Shown: piece by piece, positions 1 to 11,407 of the stretch
Layout: every line of letters begins with the position of its first letter
How positions within the stretch are numbered: position 1 is the stretch's first letter
Source: Jacaranda mimosifolia
Taxonomy: Eukaryota; Streptophyta; Magnoliopsida; Lamiales; Bignoniaceae
Assembly: GCA_018894105.1 (NCBI GenBank)
Contig: CM032123.1
Span: 4,093,001 to 4,157,000, forward strand
DNA length: 64,000 nucleotides
Direction: 5' to 3'
Notes under the pieces: generated by a model
What the model was told of the DNA's origin: nothing
The model's input: the letters and a program-made list of their open reading frames with translations, nothing else
The model's database searches: none
Translations under genes and position numbers: made by a program

Positions 1-286
1 GAGCCATGTAGTTGAAACTATACAGGTACTGTTCCAAAACATTAAAGAAGTTGACAAGCTATAACAATTAAATTTACATCAAATGCCCTAACGTTCCTAT
101 CAAAATTTAAGCGCCATATCCGCGCAAACAATTCCACCACTACCATATACTTTTTGTATCAAAATCTCTGAGGTTGATCAAGCTCCAGAATGAGACTATA
201 AAGAACTCCATTATTGTATCTATACATATCAAGGACATTTTAGTCAATCTCACCAGTGGCTGAAGCCTATAAAGTCACCATCTGAT
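1..286. other. 3' flank of the APO4-like gene
   Basis: This AT-rich stretch follows the stop codon of the minus-strand APO4-like gene. It probably holds that gene's 3' untranslated region. No coding exon or repeat boundary was recognised in it. Confidence 0.5.
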
Positions 287-2389
287 TCAAACAGGAGCAG
301 TTAAGCCGTCCAATTTCATCATACAAAAGTATTTGGATGGTACTATTGCACCAGCCTTACTGCACAGATCCACCACAGCAGGTGCCCGGCCGTAATAATC
401 ACGCCCTTTATCAAGAAGTATCGGTGGATCTTGGCGCCGTCTGTGCCAAACTATTTTTGGAGGAATCAAATCATCCACCTTTGCCTTCTCCCAAAAATGA
501 GTCCCCCGCCAACTCTCATACTTAAACACCCCACACATTCGAGCTTTATGCCCTGATAGCCCCACATGCACTTCAGAACAGTGTTTACAAACTCTTGCCG
601 GATAGACCAACAATAATCTGTGCACTCCGGATCGAAGCGTCTCCCATGCCTTCAGAGTTTTTGTAGCTACAATTCTCAAATCATCCTCTGATAATGAATC
701 AGGAGGAGTAGAATTATTTCCAGGAGTATCTGAAGAAATAACACTTGGAGAAACACAGGGATTGTCATTATGTACCCCGGCCCGAAGACAGAGCTCCACA
801 ACTGCTGGAATGCGATCATAATCAAATCTCTCATGGTGTTTTATTACATTCTGAACCATGTTCTGCAAACGGAATGTTTCTACAGGGACTATTACGTCAT
901 TCATGCTGCCTTTAACCCAATTGTGGACCTTGTTCTTTGCATGATGCCGGAAACCATGGCAAGTTTGGATTAAGTGACCACTCTCACCTATATAAACTTC
1001 CGGGCAGTATCTGTGGCAAGAAAAAGTAAAGGGAGTTGTCAATTTTAATGAAGATATATGTTGGAAAACAAGAAATCTAGATACTGGAAGAAGTTTGTTT
1101 TGGTTGAGACAATGATGAGTCCAAAGTCAAACATTCACATATATGATTTGGATTCTGCAACTACATTTTAACAAGTACAAAGACATCAAGTTTCTGGGAT
1201 CATTGACATCCAAAAGAATTCTTAAATACAACAATAGAAAATATTGCTGAGTTCCCATTTCAGGCTATGGCCACCAAATGTTCAGTACCTCTGACTTTCT
1301 AAACACCAGATACAGGACTCATATGAATGCTAAATCGATGTCTAAACGTACCATGAAATCAGACAGGAAAATATTTCAGATAACTCATTTGATTAGATAG
1401 AATCCAATATATCTTGCTCTAGTGATATCCTCCCTCTATCTTGAAAGAACAATTGGCCAATGTACTGACCAAGCAACCTTTAATGTATCAGACATATATC
1501 TTCTGGCTGCTGATGCAAGTAAAATAATTTTAAGGATAATTGAGCCCTAATCTAAATTTGCCTCCTTTTTCTTGACCCTGTTTTCACACTAAGCTTACAT
1601 CTCAGCATGCTGGAACTCAACAGAATCAATTTCACTCCTAAAAGATATATAACTTATGACAATATCACATCCTCCACCCTCATCTCAAATGAAATCCCTA
1701 ATTGCTGAACTATTGTTCTCTTCTGGACTAAGCTTCACTAAGTCTGTACTGGATTGAAATCATCAGCAGAACCCATTAAAATTTGAAACAACCAAGATGA
1801 ATCTACTGCATCAAGAAGAGCAAATCCACACTCGCCAAAAACATTCAATTTTAATGAAAATAAACAGTTCTATTCATCAGAGTCCAAAGTCACTCAAATC
1901 ATCAGCACGAACTTATTGAAATTTGCCCCACAGTCAATCAAAAGAAATTCCGTTTTATAACCTAAAAACTTTAACTTAATTGAAACATGATTTCAGTCAC
2001 TCTAACAATGCCCATAGACGTTTAATGGGAACATCTGTAGTAAATCGAATGAGCTGCAAACCTATTTATATAGAAAAGGATAGGGAAAATTTATGAAGTT
2101 ACTTGCAAGCCCAGATGGGAATGTGCTGGATGAGGGTTGATACGCCGTCGTAGAGAGTGGTTCGGGCCTGGAGGACATCATGTGCTACGGGACGCATGCC
2201 CTTGACGGGATATTCCTTGGCCCGTTCCTCAATCCGCTTCAAGATCATAGGCCTAAGCTTCCTTAAATCCACAGCCGGATTCGGTTTCGTGCCGTAAAAT
2301 CTAATCCCATTAAAAATTTCTTCGAGAATCAGGGAACTATTCTGCCATAGTTTACCATTCCTCGAACTCATCTTTATGAAGGCACTCAT
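287..2389 (-). CDS. APO4: APO4-like protein (two APO zinc-binding motifs), organelle RNA-binding
   Basis: Coding exons are 2389-2103 and 1010-287, giving 336 residues. The 1092-bp intron has a GT donor at 2102 and a CCACAG acceptor, and the joint rebuilds the codon run C-K-Y-C of the first motif. Two APO motifs are visible, at about residues 95-130 and 237-272. Each has a CxxC pair followed by a G-H pair and a later cysteine. A basic segment (DLRKLRPMILKRIEERAKEYP) precedes the first motif. APO proteins bind RNA in chloroplasts or mitochondria, and the closest resemblance is to APO4, described as mitochondrial. The chosen ATG at 2389 follows an acceptor-like TTTGCAG, so an intron in the 5' untranslated region is possible. 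A strong targeting peptide is not obvious. Both joints come from phase and family resemblance, not transcripts. Confidence 0.87.
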
Positions 2390-2829
2390 GCTGCAAAGAC
2401 AAAATGAAGGCCCTTGAGGTTTTATGCAAGAAAATCGTACCCAGCCCGTACCCAAAAATACCCGTAATCTTCATGTTACTACCCGATCAGACCAGACCCG
2501 TCGGGTCTATACCCATACCACTGCTGACAGTAAAATCGGGTCGGATTTTATTTTTCAAAAGGAGAATATTAGGCTATGTTCTTCTACATTTTTTCAAAAA
2601 AAATTTAACCTCCAAAAAAAATTCAAAATAGAGACCCATTTTCCAATCTTTTTCTCAAAAAATTCAAATTTTATACCCAAAAACCCTTCCCAATTCTCCC
2701 AAAAAACTACACCTACCTCTCCCACTTCACTCATTCTACCTCTCCCACTTCACTCATTCATTTATCACTCTCCCACTTCACTCATTCATATACATACCTA
2801 CATAAATACAGACTGATGAGGGTAAACAT
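2390..2829. other. APO4-like upstream region with GGGT/ACCC-rich repeat
   Basis: This is the putative promoter and 5' leader of the APO4-like gene. Positions 2430-2530 carry many ACCCG/CGGGT words like those inside the hAT-like element at 18261-18949, so a decayed element may sit here. Positions 2700-2800 contain short tandem copies of a CTCCCACTTCACTCATTC-like word. Open frames here look like by-products of low complexity. Confidence 0.4.
2735..2790. repeat. Short tandem repeat, CTCCCACTTCACTCATTC-type unit
   Basis: The word CTCCCACTTCACTCATT recurs three times between about 2717 and 2787 with small spacers. It lies about 350-400 bp upstream of the APO4-like start. No function is indicated. 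Confidence 0.6.
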
Positions 2830-3587
2830 GTGTGTATAACTATATTAGGATAGATTATGAAGATGTGTCGACCAATCTAGTCGAGTAACTAATATGTAGG
2901 TTGAGTCATGCAATCACGAGCAAATGTCAAGCTAGCTGAGGTGCTCTCGGTTCTGGCACTTCGACGCTCAAGTCAGTATATAATCGAACATATAAGAAGA
3001 GCAGCATAGTGAGGGCTTTTTAGTATAGAATGGCATACCTTTGGTGAGCCTGGAAATGGGGTATTTGTTTGAGATGTTCCTAACATGCAAAAAGAGCTCT
3101 TGTCCTTTTATAAAGGGTTTTGGTTCATCTTCCATTCCTATACTGTTCCAGGTGGCCTCCTCTCCAGGTTTCATGGACAGAATAGTACACTGGAGGTGCG
3201 CCTCCTACCTGGTGCAGCAGTATGGGCGATACTGGAGCGGCATGAGCCATTAATACGGAGGCATGCCGCCTGTCAGGGCATTTTAATGCGGCAAAAAAGG
3301 GATCCTGCAGTGAATCGACCACCCTAGTTGGCATTTAGGTCGACCTCATGGCAAGGTTGACGTCCAATGGAAGAGGTGGTCAAACATTATGGTCGAATGA
3401 GTTGAGTGTCTGAATTCAGCCCGCTGCCTAGTCGAATGGCATCAGTGTTGTCCAATGCACCGTTGACAAAAAGGTGGGTGGGGTCGACCACGTCGACAAC
3501 ATGACTGGGCCCCGAGTGGTGAAATGGGCTTGATGCTGTTCTTTTGGGTCGATGGTCTTTGGGCTGGGTCTATTGGGCCATCCCATA

Positions 3588-3592
<5 letters not shown>
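2830..3592 (-). mobile_element. Probable solo LTR or LTR fragment of a Ty3/gypsy (Tat-like) element
   Basis: This stretch is clearly GC-richer than its AT-rich surroundings. On the minus strand it starts TGTGATATGGGA at 3592, carries a TATA box (TTATAAAA at about 3115), and then has CTGACTTGAGCGTCGAAGTG near 2966-2985. That last wording is typical of the transcribed part of plant gypsy LTRs. No gag or pol follows, so it is a solo LTR or fragment. The left end is uncertain and the right end abuts a CA microsatellite. A plus-strand LTR at 35786 begins with the same 12 bases. Confidence 0.55.

Positions 3593-3650
<58 letters not shown>
3589..3650. repeat. (CA)n microsatellite followed by (TA)4
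   Basis: A run of about 28 CA units (3589-3644) is followed by TATATA. It sits at the 5' edge of the LTR fragment. The six-frame cysteine/valine and threonine/histidine peptides across it are artefacts. Confidence 0.95.
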
Positions 3651-3653
<3 letters not shown>

Positions 3654-5056
3654 GTAAAAATATTAAAATTTTACTAGGTAAAAAAATTCTAAAACTTATG
3701 TTTACAAATTTAATTAAATTAATTATCGAAAAAATGAATTAAATTTAATTAAATATTATTTATGTATTACTAAATAATTTATTTATTGAATAACATATTA
3801 AATTAATTAAATTTACTTATTAATTAAATAATGTATTAGTTATATTTAATATTTGACATATTAATTAAAATTATATTTATTCATTTAATAAATAACTTAA
3901 GATGTTTTAATTTGATATAATAAATAAATTAATCTTCTTCAAAAAATATTCTTTACTAAATATTAATTTTCACATTTATTTAAAATTATAATAAAAAATT
4001 TGATTATAGGGTGATACTTATGTAATAATCTATTGAGTTTAATAAATTAATATTGATATGCTTAAAGTAATTGTTGAGAGAATGAATTAAATTTAAGTAA
4101 AATTATTTGATTACTACTAAGTAATTTATTTACTAAATAACGTATTAATTAAATAATGTGTTCAAATAATTAAATAACTTATTAAATTAATTAAATTAAT
4201 TTATTTAAATAACTTATTATTTATATATTAATTATGTTTCATATTTTATGTATAATTAAATATTAAGTTGATTTATTTAATAAATAATTTAAGATGATGT
4301 AATTTCATATAATATAATATTATTTATTTTTTTAATTTGATGAATTGTTATTAAGTCTTATATATATATATATATATATTATTAAAAAATTATTTATTTT
4401 AATAAATAACTAAGTTTTATTTATACATAAATTGTAAATAATAAATAGTTAAATAATTATATTTTAATTAATAAATAGTAATTAGTTTATAATTAATGTA
4501 TAGTAATTAAATTTTTTTATAAGTCAATATTAACAATTACGATATAAGCTAATTTTTTTATAATTAAAATATAATTATGATTTCATAAATGATTAATATT
4601 TATTAATATAACCAAATAATACATCATTTACTAATATTGAATTTATAAATATATAAATTTTAAAATAAATAACCAATTAAATCAATTACACTCATATTTC
4701 AACCATTACAAATAAAAATAAATATATATATATATACACACACACATAAACACATCATCCAACTATAAAAATACATACATATAATACATAAAAAATCACT
4801 TTTACTCTACAAATCCAACAAAAAAGCAACTTATTTGACATTTGTAGTAAAGTTTATCTCTCCCCAAAACATAAAGAAACAAACAACTCATTCTTAAATC
4901 ATTTTCCATATTTTTCCAAAACAAAAAGAAACACATGGCACATTGTCCAAAATTTCTCCCAAAAATCCATTCCCCCCCAAAAAAAATTCTAGAAAATAAC
5001 CAAAACATAGAAGAACAAGCACTTATCTTTATAGTTCTCATTCTTTTTTTTAAGAA
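3651..5056. other. AT-rich intergenic stretch
   Basis: The sequence is extremely AT-rich and dominated by TTAATTAAAT and AATAAAT words, with short TA runs near 4361-4378 and 4722-4736. No gene was recognised. Such composition is typical of decayed intergenic DNA. Confidence 0.6.
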
Positions 5057-5794
5057 CAAGGTGTTTGACTAAATTTATTTAAAAAAATTTATAAAGTCTT
5101 ACATTTTATAAGATGTTTTTTATCAAATATTAGATCTTATTTTGAAAATAAATAACTAAGGGCTTGTTTGGTTTTATTTCTATTTCCAATTTTCATTTCC
5201 ATCATTTCTAAAATGGTAATAATTAGTTATGTGATGTGATGTGGAAATAAAAATATATTTGGATGAAATATTTGGAAATGTAATGATTATGTTGGTTTTA
5301 ATAGGTTGTAGGTGGAGAGAGATAAAAATAATGGAATAAAGATAGAAGATATATAGGTTATTAGAAAAAGATACATAAGTTATTAGAGAATGTGTTTTGA
5401 AAATGAAATTTGAAATTATGTTGGGTGAAATTTTTTAAAAAGTGATGATTTCTATTTCTGGAATAGTAAAATTGGTGAAAAGGGAGTTTGAGAATAAAAC
5501 CAAACATGCCCTAAATAGTTTAGATAAAATAAGATTTTGAAACTTATAAAATATTAGTAATGATAATTTTGTAATAAAAGTGGTTAAAATTAAATGAGTT
5601 TGTTGAGATCTTGAAAATAAATTGCAATTTCTATCTTTTCTAGGAAGAGTTTATAAGATCTTGACATTTTAATTTAGAATCTTCTAAACTCCTTTTTTGT
5701 AAAAATGATCACTAAACATTTTCTAGCATCTTATAAGCTTTTAAATATCTTATGAAATATTTTAAGGAGCTTATAAGCTCTCACAAACACCCTC
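5057..5794. mobile_element. Tourist-like MITE, family B, split by a younger MITE
   Basis: The left end (GGTGTTTGACTAAATTTATTT) and right end (CTTATAAGCTCTCACAAACACCCTC) match the termini of family B copies at 13863-14253 and 50621-51015. The body carries their repeated CTTATAAG and ATCTTATAAGATG words. The copy is interrupted at a TAA by the family A element at 5160-5511, and the two halves align with uninterrupted copies. The exact outer bounds and target duplication are unclear. Confidence 0.7.
5160..5511. mobile_element. Tourist-like MITE, family A, flanked by TAA
   Basis: Terminal inverted repeats are GGGCTTGTTTGGTTTTAT and the matching ATAAAACCAAACATGCCC. TAA directly flanks both sides (5157-5159 and 5512-5514). 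The 352-bp size and the TWA duplication are typical of PIF/Harbinger-derived MITEs. It lies inside the family B copy at 5057-5794. Confidence 0.85.
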
Positions 5795-7100
5795 TCAGTC
5801 CAATTTAAACTACTCCAAACTTGAAAAATCTCATCCACTACATTGAATATGTTTCAACTATCTAAATTAAATCATTTATAGTTATTTTCAAACAATTTCA
5901 TTTTGAATATACATAGATATGCCTTCATTTTACTATCCCTAATATTCTTTTATTCTTTTTTCAATTTTGCAGCTCCTTTATCTATAGATGAGCAATATAG
6001 AATTTTTGTCCGACAAACTTAGTAATCATACTTTTCATGTAATTTTAGAATAAAGACTTAGATCGCTAGAACCTAAACCCTAAAACTCAACTTAAGTACG
6101 TCATATGATTAATAAAAATGATTTTCGATAGTCAAGTACCTCATCTAGTTTCAAGATCTAATTATCTTCCCAGAGCTAAAATGATTTTTCAAGGGTTTGG
6201 ATGAATTTTCAAGTCACTTAAGTTTTGAAATTACAAATTTATTTAAAAATATCGGGACATGTCTTAGCAAAACTCAGTACAATAAATCTAGATGCGAAAA
6301 AGTAAATTGGGAATTGAGAGCAAAAGTTATTAAAAGCATACCGAGAAAAAAAATAATTAATGAATTATTATAGTAGTGAACTTTCTCATAATAAATAATA
6401 AACAATATTTTAGTTTAATTATAGCTATATATTAATATTGATCATGATGAATTAATCATCACTCTGTTGAATAGATATTGGGTGGATTTGACCAAACACA
6501 AATAACCCTTTTGTAATTACTTAAAATTTTATAATCAACATACAATACGAAAAATGATAATTGTATCACGAGCAAAGTCACTATTGTCATATTGGACACA
6601 TTGGTTGCATCCTAGTTTGCCTATTTGCTCTATAATTAATGGTTGCTAAACTTGTCACCTTTCCTAAAGTTGAGAAATCAAAAAATTTAAGAAAACAACT
6701 CATTTAATCATAAAAGTGACCCATATGACCTGTAATTTGCAAATCATGAGTTCTCAATATCATTCACATATATATCTCCCATCAAGTGGTGGTCCTCAAC
6801 CATTAAGCAATACTATAAATCATCAAATTATTTTGTGTGTCACAAAAATTTGCAATTAATAAACACCAAGAGAAATTATGAGAAAAGTCCCATTTCTAAA
6901 AGTAGAAAATTTAGATCTGCCCATCTCTTTTGTCGTTTGGCATTTTTTTCCCCATCTCTTATCCAAATTTTGATAGAGAAAAACATGACATATGAGCATC
7001 TTGCCATCTTGTGGCTTCAGTTTCTCACTAACATGCATTATTCTCCAAAGTCCAACCCCACTTCATCTGTCTTCTTCCCTTAATTCATTCTTCAAATTGC
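5795..7100. other. Intergenic region and JAC1-like promoter
   Basis: AT-rich sequence without a supported gene. The last few hundred bases, with pyrimidine-rich leader-like sequence around 7040-7130, probably include the promoter and 5' leader of the JAC1-like gene at 7408. A specific TATA box was not assigned. Confidence 0.45.
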
Positions 7101-7407
7101 ACAACCATTTCTGAATTTCTTTCATGCAAGAAAAGAAAAGTTGAAACTGAAACCAGTCCATGTTGTGTATTTTCAAGAATTTTTGAATACAAGAATTGAA
7201 TCTCAAAAAGTGAGTTTTATCAAGAACTCAAATTTCATCAATCTTGATTTTATTTTCTGCGAACACTTTTTGGTTGATCCGGCAAGCGATCCATGCCTCA
7301 AGTTATCAAATGAATTGACTTTTGCAGAGAATCTCAAACTCAGAGCAAAGATCAACAATTTCCCGCCAAATTTAATATTCAATTTTTTCTCTCTGTGGCC
7401 AACATTA

Positions 7408-10400
7408 ATGGAGGTATTCATGAAGGCCCAAAATGATCTGCAGGAATATGCTCCTCAAGGCTTATCAAAGAACTCCCGAAAAACACCACTTGAAAGCTCC
7501 GAGGACTTCGACTTTAATGATGTTTTTGGGGGTCCGCCGAGGTTGTTTTGTATGCAAGAAATGCACAGTTCTGGGGATACAGTGGGTTTGGAGTTAAAGG
7601 AGAAGCTGGTATTTGGAGAAGACAAAAAAGTTGTGGCAAGAAGGCGACATCTGGGCGATGGTTTCTTTGATGACATATTTAGAGGTGATGAGTCTTATGG
7701 TTCACCGAGGAGGACTGATCGTGATCGGGATGATCTATTTGGGTCAAGCCCTGGTTCAAGAATTATGGGCCCAGCCAGGCTTTTGTCCCCTAAGACTGAT
7801 CCCTTTGGTACTTCAGTCCCTGCTCAGTTCAGGTACTACATATTTCTTTCCATTTTGATCTTTATTGTACAGTATAATGTCTTTCTTGGCTCCTATGCAT
7901 ATGCTTAGTTGCTTAATTTTAGCCTTGCAGTAGAAAGTTGCATGTTTTCTTTGTATAGGTAATAAAGTTCTCTTAGCAGTGGAAGTTGTGTATTTGTTTG
8001 GTTGGATTTTGGTTAGGATCATTAGGAGAAATAAGAAAATGATTCTATTGAAATATTCGAGTAATTAACTATTTCACAATCAGTAAATTAGATTTATTGT
8101 CTACAAAATCGATCTACTGAAACTACAATCGTGAGTAAATGCATGAATATACTCTTGAAAGGTAGGTGGATATAGGAAGCCATGTTGTTGAGATCTCCCT
8201 AGCATGTTTTGGTTATAAATCTTTCACTTGAAATGCTTTCCTACATTCTAGTCTTCCTGCCAAACTGATCAAAGTTGAGGAGGTCCCTGCATTTACTACC
8301 CGAAATCATAGCAAATATAAGATGGACGGTGGTACAAATGGATTTAGCAGTCCGTGCTCTTCAAGTGCTTCTTTATCTAGATTCTCAAGTAAAGACGAGG
8401 ACAAGATGAGAAATGAAGTTCACACAGTATATAATCAGAGCCCTTTGTCTTATGAAGCTTCTTTTAGCTCTGAGGATTCACCGTATGCTGTGAAATCTGA
8501 TAAAAAAGAGAAGGAAAGTGTTGATAGTAAAGGCAATCAGTTCCATTTCTCCATATATAAATGGCCATGCAGAGGAGTTCCAATGGTAACGCCTCTCATG
8601 GGTAGAAATGGTTTGAAATCAAAAGATAGCCGTAGATTTGATAGGCGTGCAAGCTCTAATGGGAGGATCAAGAGCAAGTTATCAACCATGAAGAACGAAA
8701 TCTTGTCAGAAGATATAAAGCCCGAGAATATGAGGGAGAAAACAGAAAAAGAAGTCTCTATAAAGATTAAAGGATCTCTCAAGTCTGAAGTGAAGCCTCT
8801 TCATGCATTTCTGGAGCAACCAGGTGAATTGTATTTCGATCGGACATCAGCATAATACATATAGTTCAGTTTCTAACACGAAATTCTGCTCAAATTTATC
8901 CAGGAAAGGTTACAGAAATGAGAGAAGACAAGATTATTACTCCAAAAAATGCACAGAGAAATGAAGGAAGAGGAATTGATTCAGACAGAGGAAATGCAGA
9001 CAAATCTAGCTTACAAGGCGCAGATGTTGATTCAGAAGTGCTCCTAGTAAAAGTGGGGGCAAGGGAAAGATGAGAGATTTTATTCAGATTTTCGACCAAG
9101 AAGCTGATTTAAGGCCTAAATCTGATGTTCAGACAGGAAGTAAGAGTTGCAGATGGACAGGCCAAAAACAGAATGAAGTGAGTTTCTAGTGCTGCAAAAT
9201 TAAATAAGAAGATAGATGTTAGAATATGATTCAAGCCAAATTAGCTAATCAAGTGGCCACATAAGAATTGATCTTCTTTCCAGACAAAACTAGTCTTCGT
9301 CTTAAAATGGGTGGGTATTGGATATCTTGATTATCTATTTTTATATGATTTTTCAGGTGGATGCATATCTAAATAAGGATGAACCACAACAATGCACTCA
9401 GACAAAAACTCCAATATATAGGAGTAACAACTTTTCTAACAATCAGAAGACTGCATATTCATCAGGTTAGTGGGATAGAAATGCAAGAGATCATCAACTT
9501 GTATTTGTATTCTGGACTGATGATTTCGTATTTTTCTTTACAGAGTGGGATTCGAACACTTTAGAAGAAGAAAGCTCGGAAGACCCTTTTGAAGACAACT
9601 TCCTGGTATAGTAGTTGGCCTAAATGGTGTACTTAAGCAACTGCATATTAGTTAGACTCGTTTTCATGCTAATTATATGTTTTTAATGAAGTCTTAAATC
9701 TTACATTCTGACTATTAGACATTGTCATGGTTTAACAGGTTCAAGAATTGTCTGAAGATCTTCAAGAAGTTACACAGAATAGTGAAGGTTCTGAGGACAT
9801 GAAAGTAAGTTATATGATTGATTTATGTTTTCTTAGTTATTCCCGTCATATGTTTATGTATGTTACGTAATCTAGAATCGAAAGACTTATTTCCCTTTTG
9901 GGCATTTTGTCCGTAGACATAGGCCTAATAGCTGAAGTGTGTATATCTAAAAATATTTGCAGGCCTTAGAAGCTAAAATTCGACAATGGGCGGTAGGCAA
10001 GAAAGGGAACATCCGGTCACTGCTGTCAACTCTGCAATATGTAAGGCTTCTTTGATCTTAGGATCCTAAATTACTATGTCTTTTTAGTTCTATTTATTAG
10101 GAGAAATTTCTTAAGGACAAAAGATCCTCTCAAGTTACTAATGTATGTTCTTACAGGTTCTTTGGCCTGGAAGTGGATGGAAACCAATACCCCTTGTTGA
10201 TTTAATTGAATCAAATTTAGTAAAGAGAGCATATCAGAAAGCTTTACTCAGCTTACATCCAGATAAGCTGCAGCAGAAAGGCACTGCTTCTCACCAAAAG
10301 TACATTGCGGAAATGGTTTTTGATATTCTTCAGGTATTGAAAATAGTTTGTCGTGTAATTAGTTCATTTCATCTGCATGAATTCTTTGTTGCATAAGTGT

Positions 10401-11407
10401 TCCCATATGTTTGCTGAAAGAAAATATAAATGTGGAATTTAACCACGAATACCATATTTGGATATGGTTTTTTATGAGTAAAATGAAATCCCTTTATAGT
10501 GTAGTGTATTTTTTATAGGATTAGAAAATCCTCATCAGATAGGATTCTCCTTCTAAAATTCTATATCAGAAATTATGAACTATATTATAGCATTACATTT
10601 TCTGCATGTTTTATGTATAATCCGATGTTTTCACATAATCCCATGATCTCCCAGAGATTGCATGGAGTTAAGTAGGAGTTACGACCCCCCCCCCCCACCT
10701 CCTAATTACCTAATTTGTTGAAATGGGTCAGCAAGTGGGAGCTAGGGATGCAAACAAGTTGAACTGAGTCGAGCTTTAATTATTTTTTCAGGCTCGAGCT
10801 CGAGCTCGGCGAGTTGAGGAAATTGAGGCTCAAGCTCAGCTCGAACTCATAATCAAGCTATAAGCTCGAGTTCGACTTGGATTCAAGCTCGAAAAGTTAA
10901 ATTATTTTATAAAAAAATTTAAAATTACTATATTTTATCTTATTATATTTAAAATTAGCTATAGGCTCGAGTTCGCCTTGTGCTCGAGTTCGAAAAGTTA
11001 AATTATTTTATAAAAAAAAAATTAAATTACTATATTTTTTATATATTAATATTTTTTTTAAATAAAAAATATAGGCTCGTAAGCTTGCAAACAAGAATTA
11101 TTTGGCTCGAGCTCAACTCAAAACTTATACGAGTTTGAATGCTTTTTCAGCTAGCTCGTCGGATCGTTTGCATCCCTAGTCGGATCAGCCCACATGAGCA
11201 ACCCATTTTTTCAACATTTGCAATAAAGTAGATTCTCTAGTCCAAGCATAAATACTAAATAAAACTCAGGATTATAACTTTTTAGGTCTTACATTTGGAA
11301 ACAGTAAATTTCAGACAGATTTACTCTTGATTTACATATATATGCAGACTTGTCTTATTTTCATGCAGGAGGCATGGGACCATTTCAACAGTCTTGCTCC
11401 ACTTTAA
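7408..11407 (+). CDS. JAC1: JAC1-like J-domain (auxilin-like) protein, with an exon 3 frameshift
   Basis: Nine coding exons are supported: 7408-7832, 8252-8823, 8904-9177, 9357-9465, 9544-9605, 9739-9804, 9963-10040, 10157-10333 and 11369-11407. All introns are GT..AG. The product would be about 600 residues, close to Arabidopsis JAC1, which acts with clathrin-type machinery in light-driven chloroplast movement. The N-terminal part carries [13 protein letters not shown] and a [15 protein letters not shown] block. The C-terminal J-like domain contains LWPGSGWKP, then [11 protein letters not shown] with the HPD motif, and ends HFNSLAPL. The first three exons sum to 1271 nt, one short of a whole frame. 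The exon 3 frame meets TGA at 9071-9073, while the conserved [18 protein letters not shown] block lies in the neighbouring frame. This could be a true mutation, a sequencing error, or unseen splicing. The start ATG is the first one fitting the conserved N-terminus. Confidence 0.83.
10685..10697. repeat. Poly-C run
   Basis: About 13 C residues lie in the last intron of the JAC1-like gene. Such homopolymers are prone to length error. Confidence 0.85.
10743..11178. mobile_element. hAT-like MITE in the last JAC1-like intron
   Basis: The 436-bp element has 13-bp perfect terminal inverted repeats, TAGGGATGCAAAC and GTTTGCATCCCTA. The inside is rich in GAGCTCGAGCTCG-type words. Flanking 8-mers GTGGGAGC and GTCGGATC agree at 6 of 8 positions, as an aged 8-bp hAT duplication would. 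It has no coding capacity. Confidence 0.8.

Noticed and set aside
3428..3742. Open frames coding Cys-Val and Thr-His repeats
   Set aside because: They are translations of the CA microsatellite in several frames.
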